A stretch of DNA of 64,000 nucleotides. Origin: Pseudomonas grimontii. GTDB taxonomy: Bacteria; Pseudomonadota; Gammaproteobacteria; Pseudomonadales; Pseudomonadaceae. Each line of letters starts with the position of its first letter. Within the stretch, counting starts at the first letter, position 1. Location of the stretch: NCBI RefSeq assembly GCF_007858185.1, contig NZ_VFES01000025.1:16414-80413 (forward strand), read 5' to 3'. The notes under the pieces were generated by a model. That model ran no database searches. It worked only from the letters and a program-made list of their open reading frames with translations, and was not told the origin of the DNA. Positions 34,252 to 41,864 of the stretch are shown piece after piece. The translations under genes were made by a program, and so were the position numbers.

Positions 34252-35856
34252 TTAGCGGCAACCTTCCGGTCGCAAGGGCTCGGGGCCGCGGCACAACACA
34301 TAAAGACGCGCCCTCGCCCCGCCGCCATCTTGTTGGCTGACTAGTCGCCAATCCGCTGGCAGCGGCGCAAATTCGTCCGGCTGTTCGTTGCTGCTGATCA
34401 GCCAGACACGCCGGGTATCGGCCGGCAAATCCGACAAACGGTCGAGGTAGATGCGCCCGCCGTCCTGGTCCACCAGGGTGCCAAAGCCGTAGGCATTCGG
34501 CCGGGTTGGCGTGCCATCGGCCTTGGGCGGGGTGTAGAGCTGCAACTGGGCGTCGGTCTGGTCGTAATACACGTAGCTGAGGTACCACAGCATGTCACTG
34601 AGAACGATGCGGTCGTCCTCCTGGTAGTTGCGATTGACGAACTCCACTGGGCCGTTGAACTGGTCATGTTCATCCACCGTGAAGTTGTTCTTCAGCCCCA
34701 GCAGTTCCACACCGACCAACAGCACGAACAGCGCCGCCCCCAGCAGAGACAGGCGCGAGGGCAAGCGGTCGATGGCTATCGTCACCAGAATCGGCAAGCC
34801 CAGGGCGTATACCGTGAGGTAACGCTCGATAAACACCGGGGAGATAAACGACACGCCGTAGACGAGTAACAGCGGCAACAGGAAGAACAGCGCCAACAGG
34901 CTGGCCGGACGATAACGCTCGCGATCACGCCAGGCCGTAACACCCACTACACCCAGCAGCAGCAACGGGAACAGCCAGAACAGCGGCGCCCAAATGCCCA
35001 GGCCCTCATCCTGGAGCAGAAACTGCCAGATCATCGACGGCACGGAGAGCAGGCTGACCGGGTCTTCCCAGCCTATATCGCCGCCCACCTTGAGTTCATC
35101 GACATGCTGCACCAGGCCCAGCAGGTTCGGCAGCCACGGCAGGTACAACAGCACGATGACCACGTTGGCCAGCCACCACTGCCGACGCAGAATCAGGCGC
35201 TCGCCAGGCCGCTGGGACGTGCACAGCACGCCCAGCCACGCCCAATGCACCAGCACGCACAACGCGGTGAAGTAGTGGGTGTAGAAACCGGCGGCCATCA
35301 GCAACACGTAGGCCACCAGGCAGCGGCTGCGTTCGGGTTGGCGCACCCAATACACCAGCGCCAACGTGGCGGCCAGCAGCCACACGCCGAGCAGCGAATA
35401 CATCCGCACTTCCTGGCTATAGCGCACCGCCGTGGGCATCAGCGCCAGCAGTACGCCGGCCAATACGGCGGCACGCTGGGTCGACAGCTGGCGTGTCAGC
35501 CAGACGCCAAGCCCCACGACCACCACGCCGGGCAGCGCACTCATGCTGCGTATGGACCAGATCCCGTCGCCAAACAGTTCGATCCAGCCGCGCAGCATGA
35601 AAAAGTACAGGGGTGGATGCACATCGTGCGCGGCGTGAAACCACAGGTCGCCCACGGCGTATTCGCTCAGCAGCAGGCTGGAGCCTTCGTCGCCCCAGAT
35701 CGCCGCCGCCGTCAGGCCATAAAAACGCACGGCCATGGCCAGCGCCAGGATCGGCAACCACCATAGCCGGCTCAGCCATCCGGCGCCTGCCCAGGCGCCG
35801 TTGTACGCGGTAACGGCCGCAGCCTTTTCGTCTTGCTCTACCACAGACCGTCGCAC
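34252..35856 (-). CDS. GT39/ArnT-type membrane glycosyltransferase
   Basis: A polytopic inner-membrane glycosyltransferase of the PMT/ArnT kind that takes a sugar from a polyprenyl phosphate and adds it on the periplasmic side. The start is GTG 35856, with AGGGGAA six bases upstream, giving 534 aa; an earlier GTG at 35919 has no SD. The first periplasmic loop has the acidic catalytic-type pair in WGDEGSSLLLSEYAVGDLWFHAAHDVHPPLYFF, including the family's HPPLY. About ten further membrane helices follow, then a C-terminal soluble domain (VEFVNRNYQEDDRIVLSDM onward). It lies directly upstream of the sulfotransferase and giant-protein genes, so protein O-glycosylation or modification of an attached glycan is an attractive but unproven role. 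Confidence 0.85.
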   Translation of the reverse strand: MRRSVVEQDEKAAAVTAYNGAWAGAGWLSRLWWLPILALAMAVRFYGLTAAAIWGDEGSSLLLSEYAVGDLWFHAAHDVHPPLYFFMLRGWIELFGDGIWSIRSMSALPGVVVVGLGVWLTRQLSTQRAAVLAGVLLALMPTAVRYSQEVRMYSLLGVWLLAATLALVYWVRQPERSRCLVAYVLLMAAGFYTHYFTALCVLVHWAWLGVLCTSQRPGERLILRRQWWLANVVIVLLYLPWLPNLLGLVQHVDELKVGGDIGWEDPVSLLSVPSMIWQFLLQDEGLGIWAPLFWLFPLLLLGVVGVTAWRDRERYRPASLLALFFLLPLLLVYGVSFISPVFIERYLTVYALGLPILVTIAIDRLPSRLSLLGAALFVLLVGVELLGLKNNFTVDEHDQFNGPVEFVNRNYQEDDRIVLSDMLWYLSYVYYDQTDAQLQLYTPPKADGTPTRPNAYGFGTLVDQDGGRIYLDRLSDLPADTRRVWLISSNEQPDEFAPLPADWRLVSQQDGGGARARLYVLCRGPEPLRPEGCR

Positions 35857-36055
35857 CTCAATTCCCCTGCCATTGCCTGTTTCCAAAGCAAAACCCGTGC
35901 ATGCACAAACAGTCGCCACTCTAGGTCAAAAGCCCCCGGTTCGCTCGCTGTTTCGAAAGCGCCAGGCAGCGAGCGAGCGCTGCGTCTACGCTCTGCGATG
36001 ACGCCCGATCGATTGGCGTCACACCCCGTAAAGCCCATACAAGGATGAACGAATC

Positions 36056-36643
36056 ATGGAAGTATTCATCGGCACCATCCAACCCTTCGCCTTTAATTTC
36101 GCTCCACGAGACTGGGCCTTGTGCGCCGGTCAGACCCTTTCGCTCAGCCAGTTCCAAACGCTGTTCGCCTTGATAGGCGTCACCTACGGCGGCGATGGCG
36201 TGCAAACGTTCAAGCTACCGGACCTGCAAGGTCGGCTACCCATCGGCCAAGGCAACGGTGCAGGGCTGTCGCCACGGGTCATGGGCGAATTCGCCGGCAC
36301 CGAAAGCGTCACAGCCACCCTGGCCAACCTGCCCGCCCACACCCACGATGCAACAACGCTCGCCATCAGCACCTCGGTGCAACTGACCAGCGTCACCAGC
36401 AACCCAGTGACGGTGCCCACCGCCACCAACGCGTTTATCGGTGCTTCCGGCGCGGGACCGGGCAGTGCCACGATCTACTCCGACCAACAAGGCGTCAGCC
36501 CGGTGCCGCTCAAGGGCGTCGCCTCCACGGTGACGGGAACCCTCGCGCCTGCGGGCCAAGGCCTGCCGATGGGGTCGATGAATCCGTTCCTGGCGATCAA
36601 CTTCAGCATTGCCCTGAACGGGATCTTTCCATCACGCAGCTGA
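36056..36643 (+). CDS. Phage tail collar-domain (microcystin-dependent-type) protein
   Basis: A 195-aa tail-collar family protein. The N-terminus MEVFIGTIQPFAFNFAPRDWALCAGQTLSLSQFQTLFALIGVTYGGDG and PDLQGRLPIGQG are hallmarks of the MdpB/Tail_Collar family, as is the C-terminal NPFLAINFSIALNGIFPSR. The ATG has AAGGA 10 bases upstream. It is on the opposite strand to the surrounding giant-protein cluster and is followed by a DUF6916 gene. No other phage genes are nearby, so this is not a prophage remnant in any obvious sense. Proteins of this family recur as isolated genes in Gram-negative genomes; their function outside phages is unknown. Confidence 0.92.
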   Translation: MEVFIGTIQPFAFNFAPRDWALCAGQTLSLSQFQTLFALIGVTYGGDGVQTFKLPDLQGRLPIGQGNGAGLSPRVMGEFAGTESVTATLANLPAHTHDATTLAISTSVQLTSVTSNPVTVPTATNAFIGASGAGPGSATIYSDQQGVSPVPLKGVASTVTGTLAPAGQGLPMGSMNPFLAINFSIALNGIFPSRS

Positions 36644-36654
36644 CACCTGCACGT

Positions 36655-36678
36655 GGCCGAGGCTTACAGGCCTCGGCC
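36655..36678 (+). terminator. Stem-loop between the collar and DUF6916 genes
   Basis: A perfect 9-bp stem GGCCGAGGC/GCCTCGGCC with the loop TTACAG lies 12 bp after the collar stop codon. Only a weak pyrimidine run (CCTTCTG) follows, so it is more likely a partial terminator or mRNA-processing hairpin than a full stop. Confidence 0.4.
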
Positions 36679-36698
36679 CTTCTGACGCGGAGCCCCCT

Positions 36699-37007
36699 AT
36701 GTTGAACCTGGTCACTCCTGAGCATTTTCGGCCGTTGCTGAACCGCACCAGCGTGCTGTACCTGCCCGATGGTTCGGCGCTGCCGATCCAGATCCAACGC
36801 TTGAACGATGCACCGCAAGCGAGCATGCCGGGCAGCCCTCGCGGGGCGTTCAGTGTGTTGTTCAATAGCCTGGAACCTACCGACTTCGTCGATGGCCTGT
36901 GCCGTTTGCCACTGGCGCACACCTGCCTGGAACACGTGTTTGTATCCCGCGAGCCCGCCATGGGCCGTGACGCGCAGCGCGGTTATTTCTGCATCGTGTT
37001 CAACTGA
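36699..37007 (+). CDS. DUF6916 family protein
   Basis: A 102-aa soluble protein beginning MLNLVTPEHFRPLLNRTSVLYL and ending in a repeated beta pattern (LAHTCLEHVFVSREP, RGYFCIVFN). This layout fits the DUF6916 family, small proteins usually found right behind tail-collar genes. Function is unknown; a chaperone or assembly partner of the collar protein is a guess from gene pairing. The stop codon overlaps the end of the convergent GNAT gene by 25 bp, so the two transcripts overlap. Confidence 0.8.
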   Translation: MLNLVTPEHFRPLLNRTSVLYLPDGSALPIQIQRLNDAPQASMPGSPRGAFSVLFNSLEPTDFVDGLCRLPLAHTCLEHVFVSREPAMGRDAQRGYFCIVFN

Positions 37008-37498
37008 GACGGGTACCACACCAAGCGCTGAGCGGCAGGCGTCGCTTCTTCCACCTGAAACCCCAGCGCCAGGTAATGCTGGCGCGCATGGGGGTTGCTC
37101 GCCCAGACCACCGTGGCCACCGGGCAACACACCTGTTGTGCGGCTTGCTGCACGCCCTGCAGCACTGCCCGGCCAAAGCCTTGGCCTCGGGCGGCAGGGA
37201 TAAACGCCAGGTACAACACGCGGATTTCATTGGGCCCGAAGTCGGCACTCAAGGCGCCGATGGGGGTATCGAGTTTCTCGATCACGTAATGCAGCGCACC
37301 CGGAAAGTGCTCGCCCATGCCGCGTTCCTGAACTTGAAACTGCTGGGCGATGACCTCTTCCACCAGGGCCTGCTCACCATCGATCCACTGCAAGTCCGCG
37401 CGTGCCGAGCGGTAAAGCCTGTGCAAAAACGGCTCGTCGGTACTGCGTGACGGGCGCACCGAGAGGCCCTGCGCCAAAGCGCCTTCCTTGTTCAACAT
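36983..37498 (-). CDS. GNAT-family N-acetyltransferase
   Basis: A 171-aa GNAT acetyltransferase. The acetyl-CoA-binding block is VLYLAFIPAARGQGFGRAVLQGVQQAA (the Q/RxxGxG/A pattern reads ARGQGFG), and the C-terminal motif NPHARQHYLALGFQVEE is typical. ATG 37498 is chosen because AGGAG lies 9 bases upstream; a TTG at 37507 directly abuts that site. It follows the M50 protease gene by 15 bp, so it is probably the last gene of the hlyD-hlyD-M50 operon. The acceptor is unknown. Confidence 0.88.
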   Translation of the reverse strand: MLNKEGALAQGLSVRPSRSTDEPFLHRLYRSARADLQWIDGEQALVEEVIAQQFQVQERGMGEHFPGALHYVIEKLDTPIGALSADFGPNEIRVLYLAFIPAARGQGFGRAVLQGVQQAAQQVCCPVATVVWASNPHARQHYLALGFQVEEATPAAQRLVWYPSQLNTMQK

Positions 37499-37513
37499 CG
37501 CGTTCAACTCCTG

Positions 37514-39613
37514 TCAGAACCCGCTTTCCCTGACCCCCAATGCGGCGACCCGTCGCCAGGCCACGCCCAGCACCGACTCGCTGCGCCCTTGTAACACCAC
37601 CACACCGCGCAGCGGCTGATGGGGCGTCGGGATCGATTGCACACTTTTCAAGCGGGCGCCGTATTGGGCCTGTACCGGCTCCGGGCGCTGGTTTTCGTCA
37701 CGGCGCACGGCTATCGGCCCATGGTGGTCGGAGGTCAGCGCCTCTTGATCCAGATAGGCCACGCCGTTGGCGTCGATGTCGGTCAATTCCACCGCGATGG
37801 CGGCGTGCATCGGGTCATCGGCGATAAAACGCCCGGTCGCCCCCGGCGCCACGCGCCACAACTCGGCTTCAGCCACATAGCCGCGCAGACGGGCGCCGTC
37901 TTCCACCACCCGCGCCAGCGCGTCCTTGGGTGACAGCCAGCGGCCCACGCTCAACTGCGGCAGCACATCGCGCACGATGCCGGCATGGGGCGCTCGCAGC
38001 AGCAGGCGCTCACGCTGCGCGGCGAGGCCACGGTACTCGGCCAGGGCCTGGGACAGGCGCTGGTCGTTGATGCCCGCGTCCGCCGCCGTTTCACTGCGAC
38101 CCGCCTGGCGGCGCATCTGCAACTGCAGGATCTCCACTTCGCGGCGCACGATACTTTGCCGGGCATCAAGGTCAGGGGATTCCAGCTCAATCAGCACCTG
38201 GCCCTGAGTCACCGCTTGACTATCGACGACCTTCAGCCCCTTGACCCGCGCCGCCACCGGTGCATGCAGCGCACTGGCGCGTCCCGCCTCGAGCATCGTC
38301 GGCAGCTCCACGGCGCTGCGCCATGGCACCACCAGCGCCAGCAGGATCAACAGCAACCCCAGGCCGGTCAGCAGCACCCTCGGTGCATAGGCCTGGCTGC
38401 GCCGGCTCCACCATTCGCGCCATTCCTTGAAGATCGGCAGGAAGATGAACCACACCAACTCCACCAGCATCAGGAAGATCCCGAGCAATTTGAAAAACAG
38501 GTGGTACACCGCCAAGGCGATCCCCAGGAACAACGCCGCCCGCCACAACCACGCCAGGTAGCCCCACCACAGCAGGCGCCGCTGCATCGTCGGCGACCAG
38601 GGCTCCGGGGCCGGCTCGCCGTAGCCGAACAGCCACTCACGCAGGCGCCAGCGGCACAGGGCGAACGCGCGGCCTTGCAGGTTATCGACACCCCACACGT
38701 CACTGATCAAAAAATAACCATCAAAGCGCATGAACGGGTTGAGGTTGATCGCCAAGGTGGTCAACCACGTGGCACTGGCCAGCATGAACGCCGCCGTGCG
38801 GGCCGGGCCGTCCGGCAACAGCGACCAGGCCAGCAGCGCGACACAGGCGAGCAGTAATTCGGCCATCACCCCACCCGCGCCGATCATCAGGCGAGAGCGG
38901 CGGTCATTGACGCGCCAGGCGTCACTCACATCGGTGTAGAACATCGGCAGCATCACCATGAACGCCACGCCCATGCTCTGTACCCGGCAGCCGGCGCGCT
39001 TGGCCATGAACGCATGGCCGAACTCATGGCACAGCTTGGCGAAAAACAACGCGCTGCCAAAGGCCAGGGCGCCCCCCAGGCTGAACAGGTGCGGGAAGGT
39101 CGCCAGGAACCGCTGCCAGTCCCGCGCGACCAGAAACACGCCGAACCCCAGGATGATCGGCAAACCATAGCGCAACAGGCCCGGCCCGAAGCGCGCCAGC
39201 CACGGCCACGCCCGGTTGAGAAAAGTGTCCGGACGCCACAGCGGGATGCGGAAAAACAGGTATTGGTGCAGCAGGACTTTCCCCAGGCTTTGTTTCTGTG
39301 CGGCGGCTTTATACAGGTAGCTGGCCCGTTGTTCGGGGTCGAGGGCGGCGATCAGGTCGTGGGCGCGCAGAAAACTCAGCAGCTCGTCCACCTCGCTGCC
39401 GCCCAAGGGCAGGCCCGGCTCGCGGTTGGCGGCTTGCAAGACTTTTTCCGGGTCGCCCAAAGCCCAGTGACGCAACAGGCGGATGGCGGTGGCACCGAGC
39501 TTGAAATAGCGCCCGCGCACCGGATCGGCCAAGGTCCAGCGCGGCGAGCCATCCAGGGCGGCGCCGGCGCTGGACAGTTGCAGGTCTTCGCGCAGCTTGG
39601 GTAGGCTCGTCAC
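37514..39613 (-). CDS. M50-family zinc metalloprotease fused to an HlyD-type lipoyl domain
   Basis: A 699-aa multi-pass membrane protein. Residues about 20-95 (SPRWTLADPVRGRYFKLGATAIRLLRHW) resemble a PqqD-like winged helix, the kind that binds peptide substrates. Site-2 protease motifs follow: HEFGH at 196-200 inside a membrane helix and NPFMRFDG at 292-299 with the third zinc ligand Asp298. More helices follow, then from about 430 a lipoyl/barrel-sandwich region (LHAPVAARVKGLKVVDSQAVTQGQVLIELESPDLDARQ) as in secretion adaptors. The start is GTG, overlapping the upstream adaptor stop as GTGA. The domain order suggests a machine that processes and passes on an exported protein or peptide; the giant surface protein nearby is the best candidate. 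Confidence 0.88.
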   Translation of the reverse strand: MTSLPKLREDLQLSSAGAALDGSPRWTLADPVRGRYFKLGATAIRLLRHWALGDPEKVLQAANREPGLPLGGSEVDELLSFLRAHDLIAALDPEQRASYLYKAAAQKQSLGKVLLHQYLFFRIPLWRPDTFLNRAWPWLARFGPGLLRYGLPIILGFGVFLVARDWQRFLATFPHLFSLGGALAFGSALFFAKLCHEFGHAFMAKRAGCRVQSMGVAFMVMLPMFYTDVSDAWRVNDRRSRLMIGAGGVMAELLLACVALLAWSLLPDGPARTAAFMLASATWLTTLAINLNPFMRFDGYFLISDVWGVDNLQGRAFALCRWRLREWLFGYGEPAPEPWSPTMQRRLLWWGYLAWLWRAALFLGIALAVYHLFFKLLGIFLMLVELVWFIFLPIFKEWREWWSRRSQAYAPRVLLTGLGLLLILLALVVPWRSAVELPTMLEAGRASALHAPVAARVKGLKVVDSQAVTQGQVLIELESPDLDARQSIVRREVEILQLQMRRQAGRSETAADAGINDQRLSQALAEYRGLAAQRERLLLRAPHAGIVRDVLPQLSVGRWLSPKDALARVVEDGARLRGYVAEAELWRVAPGATGRFIADDPMHAAIAVELTDIDANGVAYLDQEALTSDHHGPIAVRRDENQRPEPVQAQYGARLKSVQSIPTPHQPLRGVVVLQGRSESVLGVAWRRVAALGVRESGF

Positions 39614-40929
39614 AGGCCCACACTCTGGCGCAGGCCCGCCAGCGGTCGGCGCAAAAGGTACAGGGCCAGCGGCGCGCGCTCGCCAAAAATTTTCGCGGTA
39701 CCGCGCAGGCCAATACGCGGCGGCGCTCCATCGAACTGCGCGTCCAGGCGATAAGCCAATTGCCCGCCCGGAGTGGGCTGGGCCTCGTAGGCGGCGCGTT
39801 GCAGGGTAGCGAGATGGCGCTGCAATGGGTCGCTGTCGAGGAACAGCGCGACCTGGGCGTTCGGTTCCAGCGCAATCGCATCGCCCACTGCCAGTTCAAT
39901 GCGCAACTCGGCCTGGGCCGGGTCGGCGATCTGCAACAGGCGCTCGCCGGTCTGCACCGGTTTGCCGGTCCAGCGTTCGGCGTCGGCGAATACCGCGATA
40001 CCGTCGCGCTCGGCGCGCACTTCGCTGCGCTTGAGCAACTCGCGGGCATAGTCACGTTCGGCACGTTTTTGCTCGACCCGCGCGGCCAGCAGGTCGATGC
40101 GCGAACTGGATTCGGCATCGGCAAAGGCACGTTGGGCATTGGCCTTGAGTTCCGCTTCGGCCACGCCCAGGGCGCGCGCCGCCACGTCGGCCTGAGCCGT
40201 GAGGGTGGTGCTTTCAAAGCGCAGCAGCAGGTCACCGGTCTTGACGACCTGGTTGGGTTTGACCAGGAATTCGGCGATCACCCCGTCCAATGGCGCTGCC
40301 ACCACCTGCCCGGCCAGCGGCACCACTTCAGCCGGCGCCAATACCGATTGGCGCACCGGGATCAGCAGCGCGAGCAACAACGCAACCCCCACCAGCACCT
40401 GGCGCTTGCGGGTCAGGCGCAGCCGCCACGGCTGGCGCGGTTGCAGGGCGAGCCAGGCATGGCTGCAGGTATCGCCCCACTGCGCCAGCAACACCTGCTC
40501 GGCCGGGTTCCACGGGGTGTCCCGCGCCAGCCACAGACCACCGAACACGCGGCCTTGCGGGTCGATAAAAGGCAGCCAGAACACATGGCCGGCGGACAGG
40601 CTTTGCCAGTCGGCCTGCACCTGGGCGCTCAATTGCTCGGTCGGTACCACCCGTGCGGCCTGGACCAGCGCCTGCTTGTGCAATTGCGCCACGGCCTGCT
40701 CGACGAACGCCACAAACGGCGCATTCGGATCGACACTGCTCACCGCCGTCACCGCCCGCACCTTGCCGGCAATCAGCAGCGCCGCATGGCGGTAGCCGAA
40801 CAACGGCTGGCCATCGTTGACCAGGCTGTAGGCCAACTGCTCGGTGGTTCGGGCGGCACGGGTCTGGTGCTCAAGCGCCAGAAACTGGGCGAATACCCGC
40901 TCGGTATTGCCCGGCATCGGGGCGTTCAT
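39610..40929 (-). CDS. HlyD-family adaptor with GAF-like N-terminal domain
   Basis: A 439-aa protein. Residues 1-170 are cytosolic and GAF-like (AYSLVNDGQPLFGYRHAALLIAGKVRAVTAVSSVDPNAPF, LPFIDPQGRVFGGLWLARDTPW). One membrane helix follows (RQVLVGVALLLALLIPV), then a HlyD-type periplasmic part: VVAAPLDGVIAEFLVKPNQVVKTGDLLLRFES, a coiled coil (LGVAEAELKANAQRAF onward), and a beta-barrel (LRIELAVGDAIALEPNAQVALFL). A cytosolic GAF domain on an adaptor is unusual and would let a small ligand influence export. The gene overlaps its neighbours on both sides by 4 bp, which fixes it in the operon. Confidence 0.88.
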   Translation of the reverse strand: MNAPMPGNTERVFAQFLALEHQTRAARTTEQLAYSLVNDGQPLFGYRHAALLIAGKVRAVTAVSSVDPNAPFVAFVEQAVAQLHKQALVQAARVVPTEQLSAQVQADWQSLSAGHVFWLPFIDPQGRVFGGLWLARDTPWNPAEQVLLAQWGDTCSHAWLALQPRQPWRLRLTRKRQVLVGVALLLALLIPVRQSVLAPAEVVPLAGQVVAAPLDGVIAEFLVKPNQVVKTGDLLLRFESTTLTAQADVAARALGVAEAELKANAQRAFADAESSSRIDLLAARVEQKRAERDYARELLKRSEVRAERDGIAVFADAERWTGKPVQTGERLLQIADPAQAELRIELAVGDAIALEPNAQVALFLDSDPLQRHLATLQRAAYEAQPTPGGQLAYRLDAQFDGAPPRIGLRGTAKIFGERAPLALYLLRRPLAGLRQSVGL

Positions 40930-41708
40930 TGCAGTTGCGCGAAGTGGGCGGTACCGCTCATGCCCGCCATCAGTCCCGTGGCATTGGTCACAGCGGCAAC
41001 CAGCAAGAGCGTCTGGCTACCTTCATCGATGCGGGCGCCCAAACGCTTTACGGTGGCGCTGAACGCCTGGCCGGTTTCGTCCGGGGTAAAGCTGAAGGTC
41101 TGGCCGGGCTTGAGCTTGCCCATCCAGCGCGATGGCACCAGCAGGTGGATTTCCAGGCTGCGGTTGTCGACGATTTCCAGCAGCGGCGCACCCGCCGAAA
41201 CGCTTTCATAACGCTGGACTTTGCGCTGCACCACCTGGCCGTCATACGGCGCCAGCACGCTGCAGCGCTTGACCTGCACCTGGTAGACCTGGGACTGCGC
41301 CTGGGTTTCGGAGAGCTTGGCCTCAGCGCGGGCTACTTCAAAACGCCCGACGGAATTCAGCGCGGCCAATTGCTTGTTATGGGCCAGCTCTTCACCGGCA
41401 CCCCGGCTGGCGGCTGAAGCTGCATTGAGTTGGGCCTGGTAGGCCGAACAATCGAAACGCGCCAGGGTGTCACCCTTCTTGAACGACTCGCCTTCGCTGA
41501 ACGGCAGGTCGACGATGCGCCCGGACAGCTCACTGGCCAACATCGCCTGGTCACGGGCACGCAATACGCCACGGGCTTCGCTGTCGGTGCTGGCGGCGGT
41601 GGTTGTGGAGGGATGATCCAGCAGCGGATCGTCGGCCATGGCCATGGTTGCCACACCCAGCACACAGGAAAAACTTAATATCCATTTACGTAGGTGCGTC
41701 ATGCGCAT
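40926..41708 (-). CDS. HlyD/RND-type periplasmic adaptor
   Basis: A 260-aa exported adaptor. A signal peptide (ILSFSCVLGVATMAMA) is cleaved before DDPLLDHPS. Then come the first lipoyl half (RDQAMLASELSGRIVDLPFSEGESFKKGDTLARFDCSAYQAQL), a short helical hairpin (ELAHNKQLAALNSVGRFEVARAEAKLSE), the second lipoyl half (CSVLAPYDGQVVQRKVQRYESVSAGAPLLEIVDN) and a barrel domain. It is the first gene of the four-gene hlyD-hlyD(GAF)-M50-GNAT operon. ATG 41708 has AGGGAG 4 bases upstream; ATG 41702 is also possible. No pump gene accompanies it. Confidence 0.9.
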   Translation of the reverse strand: MRMTHLRKWILSFSCVLGVATMAMADDPLLDHPSTTTAASTDSEARGVLRARDQAMLASELSGRIVDLPFSEGESFKKGDTLARFDCSAYQAQLNAASAASRGAGEELAHNKQLAALNSVGRFEVARAEAKLSETQAQSQVYQVQVKRCSVLAPYDGQVVQRKVQRYESVSAGAPLLEIVDNRSLEIHLLVPSRWMGKLKPGQTFSFTPDETGQAFSATVKRLGARIDEGSQTLLLVAAVTNATGLMAGMSGTAHFAQLQ

Positions 41709-41864
41709 GCTTCTCCCTGAAGATGACCGCAGTCTAGGGCAGCAAGACTAAATTGCCACTCTTCCCCCCCGACAAATCAGCAATTTGTGTAGGGCTTCAC
41801 CGAAGCCTGAGTAGGAACACGTTATGATTGGCGCCCTCCAAGGACCCAGGATCAAGGACACGTC

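Noticed and set aside
36056..37007. Prophage remnant
   Set aside because: Only a collar-domain gene and DUF6916 are present; no integrase, capsid, lysis or other tail genes and no attachment repeats were seen.
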